Position numbers and translations under genes: made by a program. Shown piece by piece: positions 51,403 to 61,425 of a stretch of 64,000 bases of DNA (the first letter of the stretch is position 1; every line of letters starts with the position of its first letter). Under the pieces are notes generated by a model. That model did not search any database. It was given only the letters and a program-made list of their open reading frames with translations, and was not told the origin of the DNA. This DNA comes from Paenibacillus uliginis N3/975 (GTDB lineage: Bacteria > Bacillota > Bacilli > Paenibacillales > Paenibacillaceae), in contig NZ_LT840184.1 in NCBI RefSeq assembly GCF_900177425.1, forward strand, positions 5,701,787 to 5,765,786, given 5' to 3'.

Positions 51403-51522
51403 GTATAGTTAAGGAATAATTCTTTTGTTCTTCCATACTAATGTATACTTTGAGCGCTGCTGGATCGGTAGCGCTCTTATTCTTGTTTAGAATTCGTTTG
51501 AAACTGTGAAAGGGATTTAGAG

Positions 51523-54500
51523 ATGCCAAACTCAAGAAAAAATAAATTAAACTATATTTTGATTCTTTTACTTATTATGATCTTTTTGACAACTTTTCGT
51601 TTGTTATGGCTTATGTACCATGATCCACTGGCCCATCCGATCGCCCAAAACGGAGTTTTAGATCTTCGGGCACATGAAGTGGATGATCAAGTTATTAACC
51701 TTGATGGAGAATGGGAGTTTTATCCCGAAAGACTAGTGAGCCCTCTAGAAATAAATTCTAATATAGAAGAGATCGTTAGAACAATACCTAAGGCAGCTAA
51801 TGAAGCCTCTACTCGTCGATTTGGAACATATCATTTAAAAATTCTGGTTAATGAAAATTCAGATGATGTATTTTCAATACGTATACCGCCTACGAATACA
51901 GCATCCGCACTATATATAAATGGTCATTTGAAGGGTGGATCTGGTGTAGTATCAACCGATATAGATCACCATATAGGTAAAGGAAATCCTTACGTTGTTT
52001 CATTTTCGGTAAAAAATAATGAAATCGATATTATTTTACATATTTCCAATTTCGACACTTCATACGGCATTGCAGTGAAGAATCCAATTAAATTTGGTTC
52101 ATCTGAAGCGATGGTTAAAAAACAAAGATTTGAAGGCGTATTGTTAATCGGTATGGTAGTCATCCTCTTTCTCCATAGCCTCTACTGTATCTTAATATAC
52201 GTTTTCATTCATCGTGAGAGAATAATCCTTATATTTGCGGTAGGGTTTCTCCTTCCGGCTACGGATGAGTTGATTACTTATAATAGTTCCACCATGGAAT
52301 GGCTTCATCTTAACTATGAATGGTCATTTAAATTAAAAGAGTTAGTTTACCTTGGGGCTGCCTTATTTCTGGTACTGATCATGAGTGTTTTATTGACGAA
52401 TTTTAAAGCGTACAAACGTTTTCGTTGGTTCTTTATTTGTTATGGAATAAGTGCACTATTCATTATTCTTCTGCCATTGAATTATTTGTTGGAAGTAAAC
52501 ATCATTTTTTTCATTTTATATACGATTTCCTTTCTTTCCGTTGCTTTTCTAGCTTTAAGAGAATATTTCCAACATAAAGATGAGTCTTTTTTTATTGCTC
52601 TAGTCGTTATAAGTTCGACTTCAGGCATTCTATGGGGGCTGATTAAGGAACTTTTTGAATTAGAAATACCTTTCTATCCATTTGACTACTTATGCGCTAT
52701 TTTAGGATTAGCCGTTTTTTGGTTTAAGCGCTATTATCGGCAAGGCAGGCAAGTTGTAAAGCTCGTTGATGAGCTGAAACAAGCAGATAAATTAAAGGAT
52801 GAGTTTTTAACTAGTAGTACGAATAAACTTTGGAACCCCTTGAATAAGATGACAACCATCGCACAATCTCTACATGATCAAAACCATAGTTCACTCACGA
52901 AGAAAGACAAAAGTGATTTGAAGTGTATAGTTAATATTGGAAAAAGCATGTCTTTCGTACTGAATGATTTGCTTGATTTTACGCGTTTAAAAGAGCAAAT
53001 GATACAAATTCACCCGAAAAGCACAAATTTACATGCGGCTATCACTAGTGTATTTGATATGTTGAAATATTCAGCTGAGGGGAAACAAATAGAATTAATA
53101 TCTACTGTTCCAACTAATTTACCTAACGTATTAGCGGATGAAAGTCGACTTATTCAGATTTTTTTCAATATTCTAGGGAACGCTGTTAAGTATACATATA
53201 CTGGTGAAGTCGTCGTGAATGCAGAAGTTTATAATGACATGGCTATCATTTATGTTCAAGATACGGGTATTGGGATGGATAAAGAAACACAAGAACAGGT
53301 GAAGTCTGCTTATAAACAAGGAGTTCCTAATGATGAAGGTTTAGGATTAGGATTGAATGTTTCTGAACAGCTGATTGAATTGCATGGAGGCAGTTTACAG
53401 ATCAAGTCGGAAGTAGGCATAGGTACCAAGTATATTTTTACACTTCCCTTAGTGAACGAACAGGATCAAAAAAGTGAAGAAATAAAAATGGATTTACATG
53501 AGAACGTTGATGATGAACAAGATGAACACCTAATCTCAAAAAAGACACGTCATATTTTGGTAGTTGACGATGACCCAAGTAATTTAAAAATGATAAGTGG
53601 TATCTTTCCAGCTGCTCAATATAAAGTTGTGACTGTGACTAGCGGAACAGCGGCATTGAAATTATTAGATGTTACGGAATGGGATTTATTAATTGTAGAT
53701 GTGACGATGCCATATATATCAGGCTATGAGTTAACAGCGTTGATTAGAGATCGCTATTCGATCATTGAACTCCCAATTTTACTATTAACATCGAGAAACT
53801 ATACTGAGGATGTCAATGTTGGATTTACTTTGGGTGCCAATGATTACGTTGCGAAGCCGATCAATGCACTTGAGTTAAAATCACGTAGTATTGCACTAAT
53901 TAATCTAAAACAGTCCATAAATGAAAAACATTATATGGAATCAGCATGGCTTCAGGCACAGATTCGTCCCCATTTTATATTCAATACATTAAATGCAATT
54001 TCATCTCTTAGTACAATAGATTCGGATAGGATGGATATTTTAATAGAAAAGTTCGGAGAGTACTTGTATGGCAGCTTTAAAGAAGAAAATTTAAAACGTG
54101 TAATTCCCATTGAAAATGAACTTAATCTCGTAAAATCCTATCTATATATAGAAAGTGAAAGATTTGGAGATCGCATACAGGTTAAATGGGAAGTAGATGA
54201 CCCTATTACTGTAGAGATTCCGCCGCTCTGTATTCAAACGTTAGTAGAAAATGCGGTTCGTCATGGAATCCTTAGCAAGGGTGGTGGAACCATTTGTATA
54301 AGGATTGCAAATTATAAGGATTTCACCAAAATAGAAATTATTGATGATGGCGTAGGTATGGACAGTAAACAAGTAAGTAAAGTCTATGATGATGAAAATA
54401 CGTTTGGAAAAGGTATTGGCTTGATCAATACGAATAGACGTCTTAAAAGGCTATATGGTACGGGCTTAAAAATTAAAAGTACCCCCAATATAGGTACAAC

Positions 54501-54552
54501 TGTAGAATTCATAGTCCCCAAAAATACGACATCCGCAACAATACATGTATGA
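51523..54552 (+). CDS. Hybrid sensor with degenerate HisKA, receiver, and LytS-type kinase domains
   Basis: A 1009-residue membrane protein. Residue 10-30 is a helix, about 45-205 an external jelly-roll-like 7TMR-DISM domain (INLDGEWEFYP, GTYHLKI), about 207-410 seven helices. The first kinase core has the H-box changed to STNKLWNPLNKM: the acceptor His is Asn. Its ATPase boxes remain (ILGNAVKY, DTGIGMD, GLGLGLNV). A receiver follows (VDDDP, LLIVDVTMP, VAKPIN), then a second kinase with intact QIRPHFIFNTLNAI and ENAVRHGI. The gene is clearly AT-richer than neighbours, hinting at transfer. No separate response regulator is adjacent. Confidence 0.9.
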   Translation: MPNSRKNKLNYILILLLIMIFLTTFRLLWLMYHDPLAHPIAQNGVLDLRAHEVDDQVINLDGEWEFYPERLVSPLEINSNIEEIVRTIPKAANEASTRRFGTYHLKILVNENSDDVFSIRIPPTNTASALYINGHLKGGSGVVSTDIDHHIGKGNPYVVSFSVKNNEIDIILHISNFDTSYGIAVKNPIKFGSSEAMVKKQRFEGVLLIGMVVILFLHSLYCILIYVFIHRERIILIFAVGFLLPATDELITYNSSTMEWLHLNYEWSFKLKELVYLGAALFLVLIMSVLLTNFKAYKRFRWFFICYGISALFIILLPLNYLLEVNIIFFILYTISFLSVAFLALREYFQHKDESFFIALVVISSTSGILWGLIKELFELEIPFYPFDYLCAILGLAVFWFKRYYRQGRQVVKLVDELKQADKLKDEFLTSSTNKLWNPLNKMTTIAQSLHDQNHSSLTKKDKSDLKCIVNIGKSMSFVLNDLLDFTRLKEQMIQIHPKSTNLHAAITSVFDMLKYSAEGKQIELISTVPTNLPNVLADESRLIQIFFNILGNAVKYTYTGEVVVNAEVYNDMAIIYVQDTGIGMDKETQEQVKSAYKQGVPNDEGLGLGLNVSEQLIELHGGSLQIKSEVGIGTKYIFTLPLVNEQDQKSEEIKMDLHENVDDEQDEHLISKKTRHILVVDDDPSNLKMISGIFPAAQYKVVTVTSGTAALKLLDVTEWDLLIVDVTMPYISGYELTALIRDRYSIIELPILLLTSRNYTEDVNVGFTLGANDYVAKPINALELKSRSIALINLKQSINEKHYMESAWLQAQIRPHFIFNTLNAISSLSTIDSDRMDILIEKFGEYLYGSFKEENLKRVIPIENELNLVKSYLYIESERFGDRIQVKWEVDDPITVEIPPLCIQTLVENAVRHGILSKGGGTICIRIANYKDFTKIEIIDDGVGMDSKQVSKVYDDENTFGKGIGLINTNRRLKRLYGTGLKIKSTPNIGTTVEFIVPKNTTSATIHV

Positions 54553-54572
54553 ATCGACGGATATTTCATAAC

Positions 54573-54605
54573 AAAGGCGCCCTCCTGAACTTGGAGGGCG
54601 CTTTT
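54573..54605 (+). terminator. Terminator of the hybrid kinase gene
   Basis: AAAGGCGCCCTCC and GGAGGGCGCTTTT pair around TGAACTT. It separates the kinase gene from the amino-acid transport operon. Confidence 0.88.
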
Positions 54606-54837
54606 GTTAATCTCGTTAAAATCGCTGAACCAGCCCGGTTAATCTGACACTAGTTCTCATAAACAGAACGCTTTAATTACTCCAAACGACCTTATGCAAC
54701 TTATTTTTTCACGGCAAAAGGTTATGGAACAAGCTACGTCAACCATACCAGTGTTAAAAGGGCCTGGCACCCGATTTGATCATGCTTGCGCCTTTAGAAC
54801 AGCCATATTTAGCTTAGCCGTTAAGGGGGGATTACCA

Positions 54838-55566
54838 TTGATTGAATTCACCGGTGTTCAAAAATACTTCGGCCGGTTCCATGTGCTGCAAGACATTAAC
54901 CTGACGATCCAGCATGGCGAAGTTGTTGTTATTATTGGTCCTTCGGGCTCCGGCAAGAGTACCCTGCTTCGATGTATTAATCGGCTAGAGCAGATTACCG
55001 AGGGTAGCTTGGTCGTGAACGGAATATCTCTTCTTGACAAAAAGATCGACATCAACCGCTTCCGCCGTGAAATCGGCATGGTCTTTCAGCATTTCAACCT
55101 TTATCCGCACATGAAGGTGATTGACAACATTGTTTTGGCACCGGTGAAGGTTCTCGGAATGACAAAGGAAAAAGCGACGGAGACGGCCATGTCGTACTTG
55201 AAAAGAGTCGGCATTGCCGACAAAGCGGACAGCTATCCGTCCCAGTTGTCCGGAGGCCAGCAGCAGCGAGTAGCGATTGCGAGAGGACTCGCGATGAACC
55301 CTAAAATCATGCTGTTTGACGAGCCGACCTCAGCCCTAGATCCTGAAATGATCGGTGAGGTGCTGGATGTTATGCGTTCTCTGGCGCATCAAGGAATGAC
55401 GATGGTTATCGTCACGCATGAAATGGGCTTTGCACGCGAGGTAGCGGACCGCGTCATCTTTATGGATGAAGGCAGAATTGTGGAAGACACCGCATCCGGC
55501 TCCTTCTTCGACAACCCGGAAGAAGAACGGGCACGGGCATTTCTCAGCCGGTTGATTCACCACTAA
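54838..55566 (+). CDS. glnQ: Glutamine-type ABC transporter ATPase
   Basis: A 242-residue ATPase with Walker A GPSGSGKST, Q-loop GMVFQHFNLYPHMKV, signature LSGGQQQR, Walker B IMLFDEPTSALD and switch His VTHEMGF, the polar amino acid subgroup. I take TTG 54838, seven bases after GGGGGG; this gives the normal family length, while the ORF extending to 54694 adds 48 unrelated residues. It is the first gene of a glnQHMP-like operon. The 230 bases before it show no T-box or known riboswitch. Confidence 0.93.
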   Translation: MIEFTGVQKYFGRFHVLQDINLTIQHGEVVVIIGPSGSGKSTLLRCINRLEQITEGSLVVNGISLLDKKIDINRFRREIGMVFQHFNLYPHMKVIDNIVLAPVKVLGMTKEKATETAMSYLKRVGIADKADSYPSQLSGGQQQRVAIARGLAMNPKIMLFDEPTSALDPEMIGEVLDVMRSLAHQGMTMVIVTHEMGFAREVADRVIFMDEGRIVEDTASGSFFDNPEEERARAFLSRLIHH

Positions 55567-55597
55567 CACACATGATTTTTGAAAGGGGACATGAAGA

Positions 55598-56404
55598 ATG
55601 AGTATATACAAAAGGCGAGGTATTCGGTGGGCGGCCGCCATTCTATCACTGCTCGTGGCACTGGCTATTTCAGGATGTGGAGATAAGGCACCGGATACAC
55701 TGGACGCGATTAAGAAACGGGGAAAAGTGATCGCTGGCGTCAAATATGACACCAAGCTGTTCGGTTTGCAGGATCCCGCGACCGGAAAAGTAGAAGGTTT
55801 TGATATTGATATTGCCAAAGCATTAGCCAAAAAAGTACTCGGTGACGAAACCAAAGTAGAACTCAAGGAAGTGACGTCCAAAACTCGAATCCCTCTGCTC
55901 CAAAATGGTGACATTGATCTTATAATCGCCACGATGACCATTAATGAGGAACGAAAAAAGCAGGTCGACTTCAGCGACGTATATTTCGAAGCCGGGCAAT
56001 CACTGCTTGTGAAGAAAGGAAGCCCGATTCAAGGACTAGAGAGCTTGACGAAGGACTCCAAGGTACTCGCTGTTAAAGGGTCCACCTCGGCGAAAAACAT
56101 CCGCGAGAAAGCCCCGGATGCTACCGTTCTGGAATTCGAGAACTATCAGGATGCCTTTACTGCGCTTAAGGCCGGCCAAGGTGATGCGCTCACCACAGAT
56201 AATTCCATCCTGCTTGGCATGCAGCAGCAGGACTCCAATTATGTGCTTGTGGGAGGCAACTTTACCGATGAACCGTATGGCATTGCGATCCGGAAGGGAG
56301 ATACTGAGTTCGTAAACACCGTCAATGAGCTGCTCAAGGAAATGAAGGACAGCGGTGAATATGACAAGTTATACGAGCAATGGATGGGTATAAAGCCTGA
56401 ATAA
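55598..56404 (+). CDS. glnH: Glutamine-type solute-binding lipoprotein
   Basis: A 268-residue lipoprotein (lipobox AISGC) of the family 3 solute-binding fold. Typical segments: GKVIAGVKYDTKLFG, VEGFDIDIAKALAKKVLG, TSKTRIPLLQNGDIDLIIAT and the closing DKLYEQWMG. It captures a polar amino acid, most likely glutamine or glutamate, and hands it to the two permeases. AAAGGGGA precedes the ATG. Confidence 0.92.
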   Translation: MSIYKRRGIRWAAAILSLLVALAISGCGDKAPDTLDAIKKRGKVIAGVKYDTKLFGLQDPATGKVEGFDIDIAKALAKKVLGDETKVELKEVTSKTRIPLLQNGDIDLIIATMTINEERKKQVDFSDVYFEAGQSLLVKKGSPIQGLESLTKDSKVLAVKGSTSAKNIREKAPDATVLEFENYQDAFTALKAGQGDALTTDNSILLGMQQQDSNYVLVGGNFTDEPYGIAIRKGDTEFVNTVNELLKEMKDSGEYDKLYEQWMGIKPE

Positions 56405-56510
56405 TTTTTAGCACACACGCATCCATATTGTATTAAATAATCGCGGGAGCCGGGTGTTCCCGTGATGTTCCTTCCTATGAGTTAGAGACGGAAAGGAGGT
56501 TGCCTGGACC

Positions 56511-57173
56511 TTGAGTCGTTTATGGGATATTAATGTGTTGTTCAATCATTGGGACCGGTTCATTGAAGGCTTCGGAAATACGATCTGGATCAGCTTAATG
56601 GCACTCGTCGGCAGCCTGGTGCTTGGTACAATTATAGCCGTCATGCGAATTTCACCAATACGGTTGCTTAATATTGTTGGAACCACCTATGTGGAGTTTA
56701 TCCGCAACATACCGCTGCTCATCGTGGTCTTCTTTTTCTATCTTGGCCTTCCTTCTCTCGGTATTCCACTGGGCGGCTTCATCTCCGGCACGCTGGGATT
56801 AACCGTCTATACATCCTCTTTTATAGCTGAATCCATCCGTGCAGGCATTCAAGCTGTTCCTGCTGGACAATCGGAAGCCGCCCGTTCATCCGGGCTGAGT
56901 TACCTCCAAAACATGCACCATATCGTACTTCCTCAAGCGATCAAAATCGTCCTCCCAGCCATTGGCAACCAACTCATCAATTTGGTGAAAAACTCATCCA
57001 TATTGAGTGTAGTTGCAGGTCTCGATCTCATGTACTATGCCGATCTTATCAATTCCGACACCTTCCTCCCAATCACGGTTTATATCATTGTCGCCCTATT
57101 CTATCTCGTACTTACCGTGCCTCTCAGCTTTGCTGTTCATTATTTGGAACGCCGATTTGCCAGAAGCTCCTAG
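56511..57173 (+). CDS. glnM: Amino-acid ABC transporter permease 1
   Basis: A 220-residue HisMQ-type permease with about five helices. The family motif VEFIRNIPLLIVVFF and the EAA loop GQSEAARSSGLSYLQNMHHI, then VLPQAIK, are clear. The start is TTG, 11 bases after AAAGGAGG, somewhat far. It pairs with the following permease to form the membrane channel. Confidence 0.92.
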   Translation: MSRLWDINVLFNHWDRFIEGFGNTIWISLMALVGSLVLGTIIAVMRISPIRLLNIVGTTYVEFIRNIPLLIVVFFFYLGLPSLGIPLGGFISGTLGLTVYTSSFIAESIRAGIQAVPAGQSEAARSSGLSYLQNMHHIVLPQAIKIVLPAIGNQLINLVKNSSILSVVAGLDLMYYADLINSDTFLPITVYIIVALFYLVLTVPLSFAVHYLERRFARSS

Positions 57174-57252
57174 GTTTCGTTAATACCGTCTGCAACCCAA
57201 GAAACCTACTATCAAATCATCGGCCTACATTTAAAAAGGAGGCAACAAGCAA

Positions 57253-57903
57253 ATGGATTTTATCGGTGCATATTCCTGGCCCAACCTGCGTTATCTTCTG
57301 CATGGGTTTCTGATTACGCTGCAGGTTGCCGGCTTGTCTATTGTGTTCAGCTTCGTGATCGGAACCTTGCTTGGCACTGTACGATATACCCGTGCACCTG
57401 TCATTTCTCGCCTCACCGCGTTTGTTGTAGACATCATTCGTAACCTTCCGCTCCTGTTAATCATCTTCTTCATCGGAATTGTTCTGCCACAAACGGGTAT
57501 AAAGATTCCCGTGTTCTGGGCTGCAGTGATCGGTCTTAGTATCTTTGAAGGGGCCATGGTGGCAGAAATTGTCCGTAGTGGTCTGGTGTCTGTCGATAAG
57601 GGACAGATTGAAGCTGCCAGGTCTTCTGGTCTAAGTTATTTTCAGACACTGCGGCACGTCGTGATGCCTCTTGCCTTGCGCCGTATGTCTCCTCCACTGG
57701 TGAGTCAATTTATCTCTCTGCTGAAGGATTCGTCCCTTGCAGTCATCATCTCCTTACCGGAATTGATGCATAATATACAGATTCTGAGCGGATCAAACTA
57801 TAGGTACGTCATCCCCGCGCTCCTTCTGGCTTCCGTGTTGTATTTCACTGTTAATTATTTGCTGTCCATTGCCGCAAGACGCTTAGAGGCCAGACAACCT
57901 TAG
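57253..57903 (+). CDS. glnP: Amino-acid ABC transporter permease 2
   Basis: A 216-residue permease homologous to the preceding one: VDIIRNLPLLLIIFFIG, and the EAA loop GQIEAARSSGLSYFQTLRHV, then VMPLALR. AAAAAGGAGG precedes the ATG. It is the last gene of the four-gene operon; no clear terminator follows within 100 bases. Confidence 0.92.
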   Translation: MDFIGAYSWPNLRYLLHGFLITLQVAGLSIVFSFVIGTLLGTVRYTRAPVISRLTAFVVDIIRNLPLLLIIFFIGIVLPQTGIKIPVFWAAVIGLSIFEGAMVAEIVRSGLVSVDKGQIEAARSSGLSYFQTLRHVVMPLALRRMSPPLVSQFISLLKDSSLAVIISLPELMHNIQILSGSNYRYVIPALLLASVLYFTVNYLLSIAARRLEARQP

Positions 57904-58028
57904 AGCCTTAGTAAATTATATAGATTATTCTCAGACCCTATATTACAATGAATATATCAGTGGTCATATTTTACAATAATTAACAATTTATTTCCGTTAA
58001 CCGAGCGGTGAGGGTGGTGAGATCAACA

Positions 58029-59144
58029 ATGAGCGAGGTCCAGTGGAAGGATGACCGTCGGAGCGTGTGGAACCGCAAAATCATGAATTTTTATTGGGCT
58101 ATCGTCCTTGTTTCACTGCTTGCGGATTTTGTGGCCTTGTTCATTACGACGCGCTATCAGGTGTTCGATCTGAGCGATATCCTCGTCCTTAATATGATGA
58201 TCCCCTTCGTGATTCAGCTTGTGATTATGGGAAGCAGTGAATTTATTATCCGATGGTTGAAAAGGGAGAGCCCCTACCTCATTATTTTGACCGGCACCGC
58301 CCTCTCAACCGTCCTGATTATCTGTAACGAAACGGTGGATGGAATCAAATATTTACTCTTGCTTCCCATGATCATATCTCTGTTCTTCGATAAGCAGCGG
58401 AAACTAGTCTTTGCACTGGTTGCCAATGCTGTAGTTACCACTGCGTTCTATACAATTAAACCAGTGCTTCTTAAACTAGATGATATTTACGGGCTTATCT
58501 CTTATATATTTGTTATGCTGGGGGCCTTTGTTATTCTATACGAGCTTCTGAATCGTGGAAAAGAAATTAACAGACATTTAAGCAAATCCATGAAGTCAGA
58601 ACAGGATTTGCTCATCCGGACGGTGATCATGGACCGACAGACCAAGTATGACGCCCTGACGGATATGTATAATCATAAGACGTTTCATGAATATCTGGAC
58701 AATCTGATTGTCCAAAGCGATAAATATGAGCTGCCACTGCAATTGGCCATTATCGACATCGACAATTTCAAACATGTAAACGATACGTTCGGACATGCCG
58801 TAGGTGATGTGATCCTTGGGCGCGTGTCCAGGGTCATAAAGCAGGCGATTCTGTCTCCAGACGATATTACAGCAAGATTTGGCGGGGAGGAATTCGCCGT
58901 GATTTTTACGGACAAGACCCCTCAGCAAGCGTTCGATACGATCGAACGCATCCGGACACAGATTGAGACCCTGAGCCATCATGAGATGAACGGCAAGAAC
59001 GTAACTGTTAGCATCGGCCTGGCGTCTTACCGCTACGGCACAGGCAAGGCCGCTATTTTCTCGGAAGCCGATTCCATGCTGTATGCAGCCAAACGTAGCG
59101 GAAAAAACCAGACAATCACACAATTGCAGCATACAGCTGTATAA
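58029..59144 (+). CDS. Membrane GGDEF diguanylate cyclase
   Basis: A 371-residue protein with six membrane helices (about residues 20-190), then a coiled-coil-like linker and a GGDEF domain starting KYDALTDMYNHKTFHEYL; the active loop reads RFGGEEFAVIF. No RxxD inhibitory site stands before it (LSPDDITARFGG has no Arg in place). ATG 58029 is preferred, seven bases after GGTGAG. It is the third cyclase in the window. Confidence 0.9.
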   Translation: MSEVQWKDDRRSVWNRKIMNFYWAIVLVSLLADFVALFITTRYQVFDLSDILVLNMMIPFVIQLVIMGSSEFIIRWLKRESPYLIILTGTALSTVLIICNETVDGIKYLLLLPMIISLFFDKQRKLVFALVANAVVTTAFYTIKPVLLKLDDIYGLISYIFVMLGAFVILYELLNRGKEINRHLSKSMKSEQDLLIRTVIMDRQTKYDALTDMYNHKTFHEYLDNLIVQSDKYELPLQLAIIDIDNFKHVNDTFGHAVGDVILGRVSRVIKQAILSPDDITARFGGEEFAVIFTDKTPQQAFDTIERIRTQIETLSHHEMNGKNVTVSIGLASYRYGTGKAAIFSEADSMLYAAKRSGKNQTITQLQHTAV

Positions 59145-59192
59145 CCCGCAAGTCGATCCTTAAGTCGTAGGAGGACATCCTTGCGGGTTTTT
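59143..59192 (+). terminator. Terminator of the GGDEF gene
   Basis: AACCCGCAAG and CTTGCGGGTT pair across a 27-base loop, followed by TTTAATT. The first arm overlaps the stop codon. Confidence 0.75.
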
Positions 59193-59218
59193 AATTACAT
59201 ACTGAGGAGGTAAAATCC

Positions 59219-60259
59219 ATGACTAATCGTTTAATGTCACGTATCGAAAATGTTCAAAAGAACAATTCATTCTCCGGAACGATCCTTGTTAAACATAAGA
59301 ATGACGCTCTTGTCCACGCCGGCTATGGTCATGCCAATCGGGCAGAACAATTGAACAATCATACAGGTACACGTTACGGTATTGCATCCGGATGCAAAAT
59401 TTTCACAGCCACTGCCATTTGCCAGCTTGTAGAAGAAGGTAAACTTTCTTTGGCTACCAGGCTGAGTGAATGCCTTGACGTAGAGTTTCCTCACTTCAAC
59501 GAGAACATCACGATACACCACCTTCTGACGCACACATCCGGTGTACCTGATTATTTTGATGAAGAAGTAATGGATGACTTTGAGGAATTATGGATTGAGA
59601 GGCCTATGTACCATATGCGCCGATTGCACGATTTCCTGCCGCTGTTTCAAGATGGGCATATGAAGTTTGCGCCGGGCGAACGGTTTCACTACAACAACGC
59701 AGGGTTCATCCTGCTTGGATTAATCATCGAGAACGTCAGTGGTTTGAAGTTTACAGACTATGTACAATCACATATTTTTGATAAGGCAGGAATGACGGAT
59801 TCCGGTTATTTCGCACTCGATGCCCTTCCAGGAAATACGGCAACCGGTTACGTTGATCTTGAAGACGGTACGTGGAAAACAAATATGTATTCGCTGCCGG
59901 TACAAGGTGGTTCTGACGGTGGGGCTTTTGTTACAGCGGAAGATATGCTCCGATTCTGGGACGCGCTTATGAACCGCAAGCTATTAGGAGAAACACTTAC
60001 TACAAAATTACTTACACCTCATGCCGAAAGCGAAGACGGTGATTTCTACGGTTACGGCGTATGGATTGGAAAGAAAGACGAAAGTGTGTTTAAGTATCAT
60101 GTGATGGGCTATGATCCTGGAGTGTGCTTTCATTCGGCTTACTATCCTGCTTCAGACATCAAGCTTGCGGTATGCGCCAATATCTCTATGGGCGCCTTCG
60201 ATATGATGAGGGAAATAGAAGATGAACTGCTGAATTATCGTTCCTACTGCAACCCTTGA
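59219..60259 (+). CDS. Serine hydrolase, beta-lactamase family
   Basis: A 346-residue protein without a signal peptide. SxxK is in GIASGCKIFTATAI, YxN in FHYNNAGFILLG, and a late HxG-like region in VMGYDPGVCF. The fold is that of class C beta-lactamases and DD-peptidases, but the lack of an export signal suggests a cytoplasmic esterase or peptidase. GAGGAGGT precedes the ATG. Confidence 0.9.
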   Translation: MTNRLMSRIENVQKNNSFSGTILVKHKNDALVHAGYGHANRAEQLNNHTGTRYGIASGCKIFTATAICQLVEEGKLSLATRLSECLDVEFPHFNENITIHHLLTHTSGVPDYFDEEVMDDFEELWIERPMYHMRRLHDFLPLFQDGHMKFAPGERFHYNNAGFILLGLIIENVSGLKFTDYVQSHIFDKAGMTDSGYFALDALPGNTATGYVDLEDGTWKTNMYSLPVQGGSDGGAFVTAEDMLRFWDALMNRKLLGETLTTKLLTPHAESEDGDFYGYGVWIGKKDESVFKYHVMGYDPGVCFHSAYYPASDIKLAVCANISMGAFDMMREIEDELLNYRSYCNP

Positions 60260-60306
60260 ATTACATTTTTCGTCAGAAAAGAAAATGGATTCATAAAGGG
60301 GAGTTA

Positions 60307-60804
60307 ATGATGAAAAGGGGAATAAAGTTACTAGCTGCTGCATGTGCTTTAAGTCTGATGTTTGCTTTTCGTGTGCCGGAAGCTTCAGCCTTGAAGTGTG
60401 CTGCTCCGCCGAAACCTGTGACGGAAGAAATGGCTTATTCCGCACTGACATTTAAAGGCACACTCGTCTCCGAAACGTCTAATTCTTCAACCTTCCGGGT
60501 GTCCACGTGGTGGAAAGGTGATTCCTCACAAGCAACGGTTACGCTGAAGGCAAATATATGGATCAAATTTGAACTAGGAGAGGAATATATTGTATTTGTA
60601 GGTAAACAAAACGGAGAGCTGAGTCCTAACTTGTGCGGCAACACGGCTCTTTCCTCAGATTTAGATGTCAAACCATTGGGTCCGGGAACTCCCGTCTTAT
60701 CTCCTCCTGAATTAGAAAACCTTGCGTTAGAAGCTACCACCTTAGGGACCATCATCGTGAGTATCATGGGCTTAATTGGCGTGATCCGCAGCCGATTGTT
60801 CTGA
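60307..60804 (+). CDS. Exported protein with TIMP/NTR-like domain and C-terminal membrane anchor
   Basis: A 165-residue protein: signal peptide ending near PEASA, then a Cys-containing domain (LKCAAPPKPVTEEMAYSALT, FKGTLVSE, FRVSTWWKGD) that resembles the bacterial tissue-inhibitor-of-metalloproteinase/netrin OB-like fold, and a final membrane helix with a basic end (GVIRSRLF). A second Cys (NLCGNT) may pair with the first. AAAGGGGAG precedes a double ATG. The role at the cell surface is unknown. Confidence 0.7.
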   Translation: MMKRGIKLLAAACALSLMFAFRVPEASALKCAAPPKPVTEEMAYSALTFKGTLVSETSNSSTFRVSTWWKGDSSQATVTLKANIWIKFELGEEYIVFVGKQNGELSPNLCGNTALSSDLDVKPLGPGTPVLSPPELENLALEATTLGTIIVSIMGLIGVIRSRLF

Positions 60805-60868
60805 CAATAGCAAGCCACTTTAAGCCTTATGTCATTTTCAACAAACGGTTAAACTGGGTAACCATTAG

Positions 60869-60893
60869 GGATTGGGTCGAACCAATCCTTCTT
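60869..60893 (+). terminator. Terminator after the TIMP-like gene
   Basis: GGATTGG and CCAATCC pair around GTCGAA, followed by TTCTTTCTT. Confidence 0.7.
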
Positions 60894-60947
60894 TCTTACG
60901 TAGTAGAAGATTAAGAAACATCATTTTTGTGACCAGGAGGTTTTCGC

Positions 60948-61382
60948 ATGAAATTAAGATGGCTCGGCATTACACTTGCGCTCATTCTGTTATCCGGTTG
61001 TTCCTTGGTAGAGGAAGTGAACAATTCTTTGGACTACACAGAGCAAGCCACCTCGTTTATTAACGAAGCGTCTCAGTTTGCAGGCAGCATCCCTGATCTG
61101 GCACAAGAGGCCGTGAGCAATAGCAATGCTATGGAAAAGCTAACCGAGCAGTTGGACAACATGAAGGCCCGCATCTCTGAATTTAACGGGCTGGAAGCTC
61201 CTGCGTTTGCCAAGGACATTCACGAGCAGCTTGCAGGCTACAATGAAACGCTAAGCCAACAAATTGACGACTACAAAGAACAAATCCAAAATGGCGTGAC
61301 CGATTTCAAAAACACGGAAATGTCCCAAACACTGGACAAAATTCAAGAGACGATGGACCAGATACGCAGCTTAGCTCCCTAA
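60948..61382 (+). CDS. DUF6376-like lipoprotein
   Basis: A 144-residue lipoprotein (lipobox LLSGC) with a long helical body rich in Gln, Glu and Asn (SLVEEVNNSLDYTEQATSFI, DIHEQLAGYNETLSQQIDDY). This matches the DUF6376 family of Bacillales. It is predicted to lie on the outer face of the membrane as a coiled-coil protein. Function unknown. AGGAGG precedes the ATG. Confidence 0.8.
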   Translation: MKLRWLGITLALILLSGCSLVEEVNNSLDYTEQATSFINEASQFAGSIPDLAQEAVSNSNAMEKLTEQLDNMKARISEFNGLEAPAFAKDIHEQLAGYNETLSQQIDDYKEQIQNGVTDFKNTEMSQTLDKIQETMDQIRSLAP

Positions 61383-61425
61383 TCCTTAGCGCCTCCTGCG
61401 ACCAGCATTTCTACGGATGTTCTAT

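Noticed and set aside
54606..54837. T-box or amino-acid riboswitch upstream of glnQ
   Set aside because: No T-box motif, no GEMM or glutamine riboswitch core and no terminator hairpin were seen in this leader.
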